NCBI RefSeq assembly: GCF_013215705.1
Contig: NZ_JABSQR010000020.1
Span: 1 to 64,000, forward strand
DNA from: Moritella sp.
Lineage (GTDB): Bacteria > Pseudomonadota > Gammaproteobacteria > Enterobacterales > Moritellaceae
Direction: 5' to 3'
Length of the DNA stretch: 64,000 nucleotides
This document shows, one piece after another, positions 42,567-52,424 of the stretch. The notes under the pieces were generated by a model. It was not told the DNA's origin. It did no database searches and was given only the letters and a program-made list of their open reading frames with translations. Each line of letters begins with the position of its first letter. Position 1 is the stretch's first letter. The position numbers and the translations under genes were made by a program.

Positions 42567-43910
42567 TTAGTTGCTCGTTTCTAACCCAGCATTGACTAAA
42601 TCAATATCTTCAGCGTTCAACGTACCAGCGGCTTGTTTCAACTGTAACATACTAATGATGTACTTATAACGCGATGCGGATAATGATTGCTTCGATTGAT
42701 ATAACGTTTTTGTCGCATCTAATACATCAATGATGGTACGGGTACCAACACCAAAGCCAGCCTGCGTTGCTTCTAAAGCACTTTGAGAGGACTTAACCGT
42801 TTGCTCGTAAGCTTTAATAGAGCTTAATCCGGCGGTTACGTTATTGTAAAAAGTACGAATTTTAGTTTGTACTTCACGACTCGCTCTGGTTAATTGCTCT
42901 TGACTTGCTGTGACTTGGTAAGCGGCTTGTTTCTCTGCCGACGTTACCGCGCCACCTGTGTATAGCGGCATGCTAAATTCGATGCCGACATTAGCAGAAG
43001 AAACTGTGCTTTCTAGACCCGCATTGTTACTGCTATTTTTATCGCCGTAATCGCTGTATTTAGCGCCTGCATTTGCCACTAAGTTCAATGACATGTTATC
43101 GGTAGAGCTGGCTAGATCAACATTACCTTCGGCAATTTGCTTGGCAATACGTTGGATCTGAATGGCTAAGTTTTGGTTGTTAGCGGTGGCTAACCAGCTA
43201 TCACGGTGACCGTCTGGTTCTGTAGGGCTAAAGCGTGAGGTATTTAACGTTGCAATGTCAATATGGATTAAACCGGTAATTTCAGTTAATGATTCGTAAC
43301 TATTGGCTAAGGTATTTTCAGCATTAATGACCTCTGCCACCGATAAATCAAAGCTAGATTGCGCTTCTAAAACGTCTGTTTTATCCGTTAGACCGACATT
43401 ATAACGTTGCGTTGTTTGCTCAAGTTGACGCTCTACCGCTTCTTTATTACGGTTAGAGAATTCTAAGGTATCGTTAGCGCTCAATACGCTGAAGTACGCA
43501 TTTGCTACGCGTAAAATCAGATTTTGCAGTTCAGCTTGCACAGCAAGTTCACTTTGTTCTGCTTGCTTAGCAGCTTGGCTAACATTAATGAAATTACTTT
43601 CTTCATATAATGATTGGGTTAAACCAATGCCAACTGAGCCTGTTAATGCATTACCGTTAGAGGTTGTATTTGCGGTAGTATAATCACTCGTAATGCCGTA
43701 ACCCAGATCAGCACTTAGCCCAATTTGTGGTAAGTTAGCTGCTTCTTGTTCAGTAATTTTCTCTAGTGCGGCATCACGGTTTGCTTGTGCTTCTAAGTAA
43801 AGAGGATCTTTGGTCAAGGCTTGTTGAAATATTTGCTGTAGATTATCAGCACTGGCTGAGTGAGCAAAAAATGCCAGACCGCAGGCTAGAAGAATTTTAT
43901 TAAACTTCAT
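42567..43910 (-). CDS. tolC: TolC, outer-membrane efflux and type I secretion channel
   Basis: 447 aa with a signal peptide (residues 1-21, ending SASA). It has the two-fold internal repeat of TolC proteins, each half giving long helices and a pair of outer-membrane strands (DLGYGITSDYTT and EFSMPLYTGGAVTSAEKQ). TolC trimers form the exit duct for drug pumps and type I secretion. Here it is the probable outer partner of the RtxB/RtxD/RtxE exporter, since no dedicated channel gene is present in the rtx cluster. It is divergent from nudF, as in E. coli. Confidence 0.95.
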   Translation of the reverse strand: MKFNKILLACGLAFFAHSASADNLQQIFQQALTKDPLYLEAQANRDAALEKITEQEAANLPQIGLSADLGYGITSDYTTANTTSNGNALTGSVGIGLTQSLYEESNFINVSQAAKQAEQSELAVQAELQNLILRVANAYFSVLSANDTLEFSNRNKEAVERQLEQTTQRYNVGLTDKTDVLEAQSSFDLSVAEVINAENTLANSYESLTEITGLIHIDIATLNTSRFSPTEPDGHRDSWLATANNQNLAIQIQRIAKQIAEGNVDLASSTDNMSLNLVANAGAKYSDYGDKNSSNNAGLESTVSSANVGIEFSMPLYTGGAVTSAEKQAAYQVTASQEQLTRASREVQTKIRTFYNNVTAGLSSIKAYEQTVKSSQSALEATQAGFGVGTRTIIDVLDATKTLYQSKQSLSASRYKYIISMLQLKQAAGTLNAEDIDLVNAGLETSN

Positions 43911-44190
43911 TGGTGGTTACCTTAAGTGTAAATAGTGGCAGTTATGAATTCGCATAACAATAAATAATGATACTGCTTAGTCAAATTAATAATTATCCAA
44001 AAGAGATAGTTAGATTAATAGGATGATTTCCATCTTATACTAGGTGTTATCTCAACGCTCGAGTTTTAAACGTTGAATTAATGTCGATATGGAATTATTA
44101 GTATATCTACTAGGAATAATCCTTAACCGCTAGCTGTCCACATGGTATTCACCGCAACCCTTTATTATCAGTATATTTTAGGAGATGTAA
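43911..44190. other. tolC-nudF divergent intergenic region
   Basis: 280 bases, AT-rich, with no open frame of note. It must carry both promoters. CAACG at 44052 and CGTTG at 44071 form a small inverted repeat. AGGAG lies just before the nudF ATG. I could not assign -35/-10 boxes with confidence. Confidence 0.4.
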
Positions 44191-44826
44191 ATGAAAAGTC
44201 GAAAGTTAGAAATACAATCTGAGTATGATATTGCTGATATTGAGATCATAAACAAACAACAGGTTTTTAATGGTTTCTTTAAGATTAACACTTATACCTT
44301 TAAACATAGGCTGTTTGCTGGTGGTTGGAGTGGTGAAATAAGCCGAGAAGTATTTGAACGTGGTAATGCGGCGGCAGTGATCCCTTATGATGCGGGTCGT
44401 GATGAAGTGGTTCTGATAGAGCAGATAAGAATTCCGGCTATAGAATCAAGCTCACAACCTTGGTTACTGGAATTAGTGGCAGGCATGATAGATAAACAAG
44501 GTGAAGATTCTGCCGAAGTCGTGAAACGTGAAGCATTAGAAGAAGCCGGTGTGACGATTGGCCGTTGTGATTTCATTATGCAGTTTCTTGTTAGTCCCGG
44601 TGGCAGCAGTGAAGTTATCGATTTATACGTGGGTGAGGTCGATAGCAGCACCGCGGAAGGCGTTCATGGTTTAGCAAGTGAAGGTGAAGATATACGCGTA
44701 CATGTGGTGAGTCGCGAAACTGCTTATAATATGGTACAAACAGGGCGAATAAATAACGCCTCGACTATTATTGGTATCCAGTGGTTACAATTGAATTTTC
44801 AAACATTGCAAAAGTCTTGGCTGTAG
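44191..44826 (+). CDS. nudF: NudF, ADP-ribose pyrophosphatase
   Basis: 211 aa Nudix hydrolase that splits ADP-ribose into AMP and ribose 5-phosphate. The Nudix helix reads GMIDKQGEDSAEVVKREALE then EAG. All catalytic Glu residues (REALEEAG) are present, with one residue more in the first loop than E. coli NudF has. FLVSPGGSSEVIDLYVGEV and GEDIRVHVVSRETAY match the E. coli enzyme closely. AGGAG lies upstream of the start. It is divergent from tolC. In E. coli yqiB separates it from cpdA, but here about 200 non-coding bases do. Confidence 0.95.
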   Translation: MKSRKLEIQSEYDIADIEIINKQQVFNGFFKINTYTFKHRLFAGGWSGEISREVFERGNAAAVIPYDAGRDEVVLIEQIRIPAIESSSQPWLLELVAGMIDKQGEDSAEVVKREALEEAGVTIGRCDFIMQFLVSPGGSSEVIDLYVGEVDSSTAEGVHGLASEGEDIRVHVVSRETAYNMVQTGRINNASTIIGIQWLQLNFQTLQKSWL

Positions 44827-45027
44827 CGCTACAATGGTGAATCGGCTTATCTGTCGCTAAGTCATTTGAATCTATGATGATTAGAATTGTGGAAATGTGT
44901 GCTGGACAACAGATTTATTAGCCTGTATTAGGGTATGCTAATAGCTAAGTAATCTTGTAATCAGTGTGTCGATTGGCAGTATTCGTCATTATTAGACAAC
45001 ATATAAGGATAAGGGTTAAAGATTATT

Positions 45028-45852
45028 GTGGGTGCGGACATTTCTAAGTTAACTGTAAAGCATAATGTGATTAATTTATTACAAGTGACAGATACTCATT
45101 TGTTTGCCACCGCTGAGAAAGATCTGCTCGGGGTGCAAACGCAATCGAGTTATCGCCATGTCATTGATGCCATTCTCCAGAATCAACAACCGTTTGATGC
45201 TGTGCTTGCTACGGGTGACATTTCTCAAGACAATACGCCTGCGTCTTATCAATACTTTGCTCAACATATTAAACGTCTAAATAAGCCGTGTTATTGGTTG
45301 CCGGGTAATCACGACAATATTCCATTGATGGCCGATGCTTTAAGAGCCGAAGGGGTTCTGGCGGATAAATATAAAATTGTGGGTGACTGGCAGATTATTT
45401 TACTCGATTCACAGTTAACGGGCTCTCCAGCTGGTTATCTTGCGCCCGAACAACTGCTTCTGCTTGACGAACAACTTAGCGCGCACCCAGATAAATACGC
45501 ATTAGTGGTATTACATCACAATGTTTATCCTGTCGGGTGTAAATGGCTAGACCAACATCTCTTACGTAATGCGGATGCATTCTTAGCGATACTTGCGAAA
45601 CACTCGCAAGCCAATCATGTGTTATTTGGCCATGTTCATCAGCAATTGGATAAAACCTATGCTGGTATTCACTTTATGGCATCACCATCGACGTGCTTCC
45701 AATTTAAACCGCATTGTGATGAATTTACGCTTGATGCCCGTGCGCCGGGTTGGCGTTATTTGCAGCTGCACAGTGATGGTTCGATTAACAGTCAAGTTTG
45801 GCGTTTGTCGAACAACGATTTTAATCCCGACCTAGAGTCCACAGGTTACTAA
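45028..45852 (+). CDS. cpdA: CpdA, 3',5'-cyclic AMP phosphodiesterase
   Basis: 274 aa calcineurin-like metallophosphoesterase that breaks down cAMP and so limits CRP signalling. All five metal-binding motifs are intact: VTDTHLF, ATGDISQD, LPGNHDN, VLHHNV and LFGHVHQQ. The start is a GTG at 45028, since no ATG lies between it and the conserved LLQVTDTHLF core. AAGGG lies about 12 bases upstream. yqiA and parE follow on the same strand, giving the E. coli order without yqiB. Confidence 0.94.
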   Translation: MGADISKLTVKHNVINLLQVTDTHLFATAEKDLLGVQTQSSYRHVIDAILQNQQPFDAVLATGDISQDNTPASYQYFAQHIKRLNKPCYWLPGNHDNIPLMADALRAEGVLADKYKIVGDWQIILLDSQLTGSPAGYLAPEQLLLLDEQLSAHPDKYALVVLHHNVYPVGCKWLDQHLLRNADAFLAILAKHSQANHVLFGHVHQQLDKTYAGIHFMASPSTCFQFKPHCDEFTLDARAPGWRYLQLHSDGSINSQVWRLSNNDFNPDLESTGY

Positions 45853-45942
45853 TATTCTGGCTAGCCTTGTCCTGATCTAACAACGTTATCGAGGTAATGA
45901 CACGCCTCGATACTCACCCATTACGCTGAGGTAAATGAATAC

Positions 45943-46524
45943 ATGGCTCCCATGCTTCTGCTCTATTTACACGGTTTTAATAGTTCGCCAAAGTCGATTA
46001 AAGCACAACAAATGGCCGATTATCTTGGCTTATACCACCCAGAGATAACCATTGAAATTCCGAATCTATCGCCTTATCCGCAACAAGCGTGGTTACAGAT
46101 AGAAGCGATTGTGGCCCGTTATCCTGGTTATCAGTTAGGCGTGGTGGGCAGTTCACTCGGCGGTTATTATGCGACGAAAGTGAATCAGGTATTTAATCGT
46201 CCTGCGGTCATTGTTAATCCGGCAGTCAAACCTTACGAGTTGCTGGTGGATTATTTAGGTGAGAACACCAATCAGTATACTGACAACGTATTTATCCTTA
46301 CCGAACAGCACATAGATGAACTACGTGCATTGGATTGTCCGGTATTAGTTCACCCTGAAACGATTTGGGCACTATTACAGACCGATGATGAAGTGTTAGA
46401 CTATAGCCAAGCAACAGCAAAATATAATGCGGCAAAATTAACGGTAGAGCAGGGCGGTGATCATGCTTTTATCGGATTTGAACGTTATCTTAGCGATATT
46501 TTAACCTTTCTTGCATTCAAGTAG
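45943..46524 (+). CDS. yqiA: YqiA-like alpha/beta-hydrolase esterase
   Basis: 193 aa UPF0227-type esterase. The start LLLYLHGFNSSPKSIKAQQM supplies the oxyanion region. The nucleophile elbow is GSSLGG with the catalytic Ser, LQTDDEVLDY supplies the acid, and GGDHAFIGFE the catalytic His. E. coli YqiA hydrolyses short-chain acyl esters; its physiological substrate is unknown. It stands 27 bases before parE, and this pair is widely conserved. Confidence 0.92.
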   Translation: MAPMLLLYLHGFNSSPKSIKAQQMADYLGLYHPEITIEIPNLSPYPQQAWLQIEAIVARYPGYQLGVVGSSLGGYYATKVNQVFNRPAVIVNPAVKPYELLVDYLGENTNQYTDNVFILTEQHIDELRALDCPVLVHPETIWALLQTDDEVLDYSQATAKYNAAKLTVEQGGDHAFIGFERYLSDILTFLAFK

Positions 46525-46551
46525 ATGTAACGAACAGCATAAAAGAAACTC

Positions 46552-48441
46552 ATGACTCAAGAATATAACGCGGGCTCGATTGAAGTCCTAAATGGTCTCG
46601 AACCAGTACGTCGTAGACCCGGTATGTATACCGACACAGTACGCCCTAATCACCTTGGCCAAGAAGTTATCGATAACAGTGTCGATGAAGCGTTAGCTGG
46701 TCATGCTCAGAGCATTACCGTTACCTTACATGCAGACCAATCGCTAGAAGTGAGCGATGATGGTCGTGGTATGCCGGTGGATATTCATCCTGTGGAAGGG
46801 GTGAGTGGTGTTGAGCTGATTTTATCTAAGTTACATGCGGGTGGTAAATTCTCGAACGATAGTTATCAATTCTCCGGTGGTCTACACGGGGTAGGTATTT
46901 CGGTTGTAAACGCATTATCTAAACGAGTTGAAATCACCATTCGCCGAGGTGGCCAAATCTATCAAATCGCCTTTGAACATGGCGAAAAGGTGTCTGAATT
47001 AGAAGTGATTGGTACCATTGGCATTCGTACCACGGGTACCAAGGTCCATTTCTGGCCGGATCCGAGCTATTTTGATTCGGGTAACTTCTCCGCTAAACGC
47101 TTGGTGCATAACTTACGCGCTAAAGCGGTATTGTGTCCTGGTTTAAACATTAAGTTTGACGACAAAGTTAATAAAGAAAAACATGCCTGGTGCTTTGAAA
47201 AAGGCCTAGAAGATTATTTGATGGAGTCACTAGATAAGTGGCCGACAATACCTGAAACGCCGTTTGTGGGCAGTTTTTCAGCCAACAATGAAGCGGCTGA
47301 TTGGGCGGTGATCTGGTTGCCTGAAGGCGGTGAGTCGGTGACGGAAAGTTATGTTAACTTGATCCCGACAGTGCTCGGTGGTACCCATGTTAATGGTTTA
47401 CGTCAAGGGCTGCTCGATGCCATGCGTGAGTTCTGTGAATTCCGTAGCTTATTGCCACGTGGCGTGAAGTTAACGCCGGATGATATTTGGGATCGTTGCT
47501 CTTATATCTTGTCGGTTAAAATGCAAGATCCACAATTTGCCGGACAAACCAAAGAACGTTTGTCATCACGTCAGTGTGCTGCGTTTGTTTCTGGTGTGGT
47601 TAAAGATTCGTTTTCATTATGGTTAAATTCCAATACCGATCTGGCTGAACTGCTGGCTGAAGTGTGTATTAACAACGCCCAGAAACGCTTAAAAGCCAGT
47701 AAGAAAGTGGCGCGTAAGCGGGTGACTAGTGGCCCTGCATTGCCGGGTAAATTAACCGATTGTTCGGGTCAAGACCCAATGCGTTCAGAACTGTTCTTGG
47801 TGGAAGGTGACTCTGCTGGTGGTTCGGCGAAACAAGCCCGTGATCGTGAGTTTCAAGCGGTCATGCCATTGCGCGGTAAGATCTTAAATACCTGGGAAGT
47901 TGACTCTGCCCAAGTACTGGCTTCAGAAGAAGTTCATAATATTTCTGTGGCGCTGGGTATTGACCCTGACTCGGATGATATTTCCGGGTTACGTTATGGC
48001 AAAATCTGTATTTTAGCGGATGCCGATTCCGACGGTCTGCATATTGCGACCTTGCTATGTGCATTATTTTATAAACATTTTAGAGCCATGGTTGAAGCCG
48101 GGCATGCGTTTGTCGCAATGCCGCCGTTATATCGTATCGATATTGGTAAAGAGGTCTTTTATGCACTAGATGAAGCCGAGAAAAATGGCATTATCGATCG
48201 TATCGAGTCCGAGAAAAAACGCGGTAAGATCAACGTGCAACGTTTTAAAGGACTGGGTGAAATGAATCCGTTACAATTGCGGGAAACCACCATGGATCCT
48301 AATACCCGCCGTTTAGTCCGTTTAACGATTGATGATGCAGACGAAACATTCGCCATGATGGATATGCTACTTGCCAAAAAACGCTCTGCAGATCGCCGAG
48401 CTTGGTTAGAAGATAAAGGTAACATGCTCAGCGATAGCTAG
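46552..48441 (+). CDS. parE: ParE, DNA topoisomerase IV subunit B
   Basis: 629 aa, the E. coli length being 630. It is the ATPase half of topoisomerase IV, which decatenates daughter chromosomes together with ParC. The GHKL ATP site is VIDNSVDEALAGHA, with DDGRGMPVD and GGLHGVGISVVNALS. The TOPRIM domain has FLVEGDSAGGSAKQ and DADSDGLHI, followed by the C-terminal QRFKGLGEMNP. In many relatives parC is next on the same strand. Here the following 15.5 kb is the rtx locus and parC is not in the window. Confidence 0.97.
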   Translation: MTQEYNAGSIEVLNGLEPVRRRPGMYTDTVRPNHLGQEVIDNSVDEALAGHAQSITVTLHADQSLEVSDDGRGMPVDIHPVEGVSGVELILSKLHAGGKFSNDSYQFSGGLHGVGISVVNALSKRVEITIRRGGQIYQIAFEHGEKVSELEVIGTIGIRTTGTKVHFWPDPSYFDSGNFSAKRLVHNLRAKAVLCPGLNIKFDDKVNKEKHAWCFEKGLEDYLMESLDKWPTIPETPFVGSFSANNEAADWAVIWLPEGGESVTESYVNLIPTVLGGTHVNGLRQGLLDAMREFCEFRSLLPRGVKLTPDDIWDRCSYILSVKMQDPQFAGQTKERLSSRQCAAFVSGVVKDSFSLWLNSNTDLAELLAEVCINNAQKRLKASKKVARKRVTSGPALPGKLTDCSGQDPMRSELFLVEGDSAGGSAKQARDREFQAVMPLRGKILNTWEVDSAQVLASEEVHNISVALGIDPDSDDISGLRYGKICILADADSDGLHIATLLCALFYKHFRAMVEAGHAFVAMPPLYRIDIGKEVFYALDEAEKNGIIDRIESEKKRGKINVQRFKGLGEMNPLQLRETTMDPNTRRLVRLTIDDADETFAMMDMLLAKKRSADRRAWLEDKGNMLSDS

Positions 48442-48903
48442 TGTTGAATAAAGTATAAGTTAACACTTATGATCCTCAGAACTGCAACTTAGTCCTGAGG
48501 ATCATATTCCCACCAAAATAAGTTTAAACAATCTTCTTTTACGATATATCGACGTCTTGACCTACCTAATATTAAGTGCCTCTATCAATTGAAAAACCTA
48601 ATTAAAAGTAATTAAAAAATAGAGTTTCATTTTTGAACGCTATTTGAACTATTTATAAATTTTAATGTGATGCCCATTATAAATGTGACCACTTGTTATA
48701 TTTGAAGCTGTAATACGCAGGTGTAACCCGGGCCTTACTATATGTAACGATTTGTTACAGTACGTTACTAAATATGAAGGTATATTCATTAGATATGACT
48801 TGTTGTCACAGTAACCTTGTCATAAATAGTAATGGTAGTAGTAATAATTCTTAGTTACATTTTGTGGCTTGCAGTAATTTATTAGGCGAAGATTATTTAC
48901 GTT
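48442..48903. other. parE-rtxB intergenic region with hairpin and inverted repeat
   Basis: 462 AT-rich bases without a gene. TATGATCCTCAG (48468-48479) pairs perfectly with CTGAGGATCATA (48495-48506), a 12-bp stem lacking a good T-tract that probably ends the parE transcript. TGTAAC-N5-GTTACA at 48743-48759 is a perfect inverted repeat, and a further GTTAC follows at 48764. These are candidates for a regulator of the rtx operon. The promoter itself could not be fixed. Confidence 0.5.
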
Positions 48904-51039
48904 ATGAAAAGTTTTACCTACAGCGACTCCAATTTGTCTTCAGAATACAAGAGCATATCTTCAGCATTGGCATGCTCAGCATTACTTTTGAAGTTATCGG
49001 GAACTAAGGAAAAGCCCTGCGAAAAATTCGATGACAGCTTATCTCTTAAAAAGGCTATTAAGCAGTTTGCTAGAACCAACAGTGTTAACTTAGTGCTTTC
49101 TAAATTAACTCTGACCAAAATTTCTCCTGAAATCTTACCGCTATCCTTTAAAAACCGTGCAGGTTTGTTTGTTGTGTTGGCTAAAATATCTTCAGATCAG
49201 GCTTTGATCCAGTCTCCTGAGGCTTCAGGTCCGACGCTGCTGAGTATCGATGAGTTGCAAACACAGTGGGGAGGACAAGTGATACTTTTGCAAGGTGCCG
49301 CTCTGCGTTTCGATATATCCTGGTTTATTCCTGAGTTTGTTCGCCACCGTAAATTATTTGCTGAAGTGCTGCTATTTTCATTGATGTTACAGTTGCTCGC
49401 TTTAGCCACCCCGCTTTTCTTTCAAGTAGTTATGGATAAGGTTTTGGTTCATAACGCTTTGTCTACCCTTGATGTGTTAGTGATGATACTGGTCATTATT
49501 GGTATTTTTGAAGTGGTGTTAAAAGGGATGCGAGAATACCTGTTTGCGCATACCTCCAACCGTATTGATATCGAACTTGGCATTAAACTGTTTCATCATT
49601 TGCTGGGTCTGCCGCTCCTTTATTTCAAAGAGCGTCAAGTCGGAGCGATCATTACCCGTGTTCAGGAACTTGATAGTATTCGAGACTTCCTGACTGGCTC
49701 GATGCTCACCCTTTGCGTTGATGTTATGTTTACTTTTGTTTTTTTCGGTGTGATGGCCTGGTTGTCGCCGCTGTTGACCTGCATTGTATTAGCAAGTCTG
49801 CCTTTTTACTTTGTGTTGGCCTGGCTTAGCACTCGTCCTCTGCAGGAGCGTATTGAACGTCAGTTTCAGACCTCGGCGATGAATACTTCATTTTTGAATG
49901 AGTCGGTGAGTGGTGTTGAAACCATTAAGAGCTTAGCGGTAGAACCGAGCATGCAGAGACGCTGGGAATCGCAGACTCAGGAAATGGTGGAAGCTGGTTT
50001 TCAGACGCAGACATTAAATGGCGTGATCAGCCATGTAGTAACACTGCTGCAGAAAGTAACCGGGGTGGCTGTTATATGGGTCGGAGCGAACCTGGTGATG
50101 TCATTAGAACTAACGATCGGTCAGTTGATCGCATTTAATATGATGACCTCACATGTTAGTCAACCGATTGCCAAGCTTGTTGAGCTTTGGCAGCAATTTA
50201 TACAGACCCGCGTTGCTGTCGATAAACTGGGGGAAATGCTGAACCTGCCGATGGAGCAAGATCAGGGAAATGAAGTTCCTACTTCTGTACTTTGCGGAGA
50301 ATTACGGATGCAGAACGTGTCCTTTCAATATCAACCTAATCTAGCCCCCGTACTGTGTGATATCAATTTACATATCAAGGCTGGTGAAAGTCTGGGTATT
50401 GTTGGTCCCTCTGGCTCTGGCAAGTCGACGCTGACGCGCCTGTTGCAGAAGCTTTATACCCCGCAAAGCGGCAGTATTTTAATCGATGGTATACCGCTGC
50501 ATAGCTTAGCTCCTGATTACCTGCGAAGCCAGATAGGCGTAGTGTTACAGGATAACTACTTATTCAACCGCAGTGTTCGTAACAACATTGCGATAAAAGA
50601 TCCCAGTGCCTGTTTAGAAGATGTGGTAGCGATGGCTAAGTTAGCAGGGGCGCATGATTTTATTTTACAACTTCCGCTTGGTTACGACACTATTTTAGCG
50701 GAAGCGGGCAGCTCATTATCAGGTGGGCAGCGGCAACGGGTCGCTATTGCTCGAGCGCTAATGGCCAAGCCTAAAATTCTTATTTTCGATGAGGCAACAA
50801 GTGCACTTGATGATGAATCGCAGGCGATTATTCAGAAGAATATGCAAGAAATATCCCGCTGTCGTACCGTTATTATTGTTGCTCATCGGTTATCTACAGT
50901 ACGTCATTGCGACCGTATTATAACCTTAGAAAAAGGCCATATTACTGAGTCTGGCAGTCATCAACAATTATTAGCGCTGAAGGGATGTTACGCCCGTTTA
51001 TGGCAAATGCAGCAGGAATTACGTAAGGAAACAGACTAA
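48904..51039 (+). CDS. rtxB: RtxB, type I secretion ABC transporter of the MARTX system
   Basis: 711 aa. An N-terminal C39-like domain (about 1-130) lacks the catalytic Cys and so serves as a substrate docking domain. The membrane domain is about 150-430, and the nucleotide-binding domain about 465-711. Walker A is GPSGSGKSTLTRLLQ, the signature SLSGGQRQRVAIARAL and Walker B ILIFDEATSALDDES. With RtxE, RtxD and TolC it forms the four-part exporter typical of MARTX toxins. The stop shares one base with the rtxD start (TAATG), so they are coupled. In V. cholerae rtxBDE runs opposite to rtxHCA; here all genes share one strand. Confidence 0.94.
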   Translation: MKSFTYSDSNLSSEYKSISSALACSALLLKLSGTKEKPCEKFDDSLSLKKAIKQFARTNSVNLVLSKLTLTKISPEILPLSFKNRAGLFVVLAKISSDQALIQSPEASGPTLLSIDELQTQWGGQVILLQGAALRFDISWFIPEFVRHRKLFAEVLLFSLMLQLLALATPLFFQVVMDKVLVHNALSTLDVLVMILVIIGIFEVVLKGMREYLFAHTSNRIDIELGIKLFHHLLGLPLLYFKERQVGAIITRVQELDSIRDFLTGSMLTLCVDVMFTFVFFGVMAWLSPLLTCIVLASLPFYFVLAWLSTRPLQERIERQFQTSAMNTSFLNESVSGVETIKSLAVEPSMQRRWESQTQEMVEAGFQTQTLNGVISHVVTLLQKVTGVAVIWVGANLVMSLELTIGQLIAFNMMTSHVSQPIAKLVELWQQFIQTRVAVDKLGEMLNLPMEQDQGNEVPTSVLCGELRMQNVSFQYQPNLAPVLCDINLHIKAGESLGIVGPSGSGKSTLTRLLQKLYTPQSGSILIDGIPLHSLAPDYLRSQIGVVLQDNYLFNRSVRNNIAIKDPSACLEDVVAMAKLAGAHDFILQLPLGYDTILAEAGSSLSGGQRQRVAIARALMAKPKILIFDEATSALDDESQAIIQKNMQEISRCRTVIIVAHRLSTVRHCDRIITLEKGHITESGSHQQLLALKGCYARLWQMQQELRKETD

Positions 51040-52424
51040 TGTCTATCAAATACTTAAGAGTCATTCGTCAGGCGCTAAAATCGCAACGCAACGAGCCTGC
51101 TGATATTAAGCGTTCTCGTGATGAATATGAGTTTCAACCTGGCTACTTAGAAATTGTAGAGCGTCCACCTGCGCCTTGGACACGACGTACGGCATTGGCA
51201 TTGACACTGCTACTTTTGCTGACACTGCTCTGGTCGGTGATTGGCAGGCTGGATATCCATGCTAGTGCCGCCGGGCGTTTATTAGTCTCCAGCAATTCTA
51301 AAGTAATTCAGTCAATTGAATCCGGTGAAGTGGCTGCTATTAATGTCCGCGATGGCCAGTGGGTAAAAAAAGGGGATGTGCTGATTGAACTCAATCCTAT
51401 TGGTATTAAAGCGGAGATTCAGGAGATACAGGAGCGGTTAAATTTTAAAAAATTAGAGCTAGCCCGTTTGCAGGCACTGTTGAGTGATGAGCCGCTAAGC
51501 AGTTTTATTGTCCCTACAGGAGTGAGCCCATTACAGGTTAAAATTGCACGCGCCCACCTGCGTAGTGAATGGTCTGAAGTTAAGGCTAATATAGAGAGTA
51601 TTAACGGCGAAATGGGCGTTAATTTAGCTAATCAGCAAGCGCGTAGAAAGGAAATTACAGGCCTAGGTGAACTGGCGGCGAATATTAAGAACCGGCTAGA
51701 TGCACAGCGTACCTTAGCAAAAAATAATCTGATCCCGCGGATGGTATTGCTGGAACAGGAAAGAGAAAAATTAGAAATGGACAGATCCTTATCACAGCAA
51801 TACACAAGGATTGATGTGCTACAGGCTGAATATAAAAGTAAGCAGGAACAGCGCCGCGGCTATTTGGCAAAAGTCCGCCGTGAATATTATGACAAGCTTA
51901 ACGAAGTGCAGGCTTCAATTGCGGTAATGGAACAGCAGCTGATTAAATTACTGGAAAAATACCGCCTGCAGAGTCTGCGCGCACCAGTCAGTGGTGTTGT
52001 ACAGCAACTGGATGTGCACACCCTTGGTGGGGCTGTAGAAGCTGCTAAGCCGCTGATGATTATTGTACCTGACGATGCAGTATTAGAAATTGAAGTAAAG
52101 ATCCTCAATAAGGATGTTGGTTTTGTACATAGCGGTCAGGATGTTGAAATTAAGATCGATTCTTTTCCTTATACACGTTACGGAACGATCCCTGGCAAGG
52201 TGGCTTATGTGTCTAGAGATTCAGTTGAGGATGAGAGACTCGGCTTAGTTTTCCTCGCTCGCGTGAGGATAGCGCAGCGCACTATTCTGGTTGAAGATAA
52301 AGAGGTGCCGCTGCAGGCTGGTATGAGTGTCAATGTCGAGATCCGCACTGGTGATCGGCGAGTGATCGATTACCTGCTCAGCCCTTTGCAGCAGTATCAG
52401 TCTGAAGCGATGAAGGAGCGCTAA
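51039..52424 (+). CDS. rtxD: RtxD, HlyD-family periplasmic adaptor
   Basis: 461 aa membrane-fusion protein. It has a short cytoplasmic N-terminus, one membrane helix (ALALTLLLLLTLLWSVIG), a first lipoyl half (GEVAAINVRDGQWVKKGDVL) and long coiled-coil hairpin helices (about 125-310). A second lipoyl half (SLRAPVSGVVQQLDVHTLGG) and a beta-barrel domain follow. It links the inner-membrane ABC dimer to TolC. The start overlaps the rtxB stop by one base and the stop overlaps the rtxE start in the same way, so the three proteins are made in fixed ratio. Confidence 0.94.
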   Translation: MSIKYLRVIRQALKSQRNEPADIKRSRDEYEFQPGYLEIVERPPAPWTRRTALALTLLLLLTLLWSVIGRLDIHASAAGRLLVSSNSKVIQSIESGEVAAINVRDGQWVKKGDVLIELNPIGIKAEIQEIQERLNFKKLELARLQALLSDEPLSSFIVPTGVSPLQVKIARAHLRSEWSEVKANIESINGEMGVNLANQQARRKEITGLGELAANIKNRLDAQRTLAKNNLIPRMVLLEQEREKLEMDRSLSQQYTRIDVLQAEYKSKQEQRRGYLAKVRREYYDKLNEVQASIAVMEQQLIKLLEKYRLQSLRAPVSGVVQQLDVHTLGGAVEAAKPLMIIVPDDAVLEIEVKILNKDVGFVHSGQDVEIKIDSFPYTRYGTIPGKVAYVSRDSVEDERLGLVFLARVRIAQRTILVEDKEVPLQAGMSVNVEIRTGDRRVIDYLLSPLQQYQSEAMKER

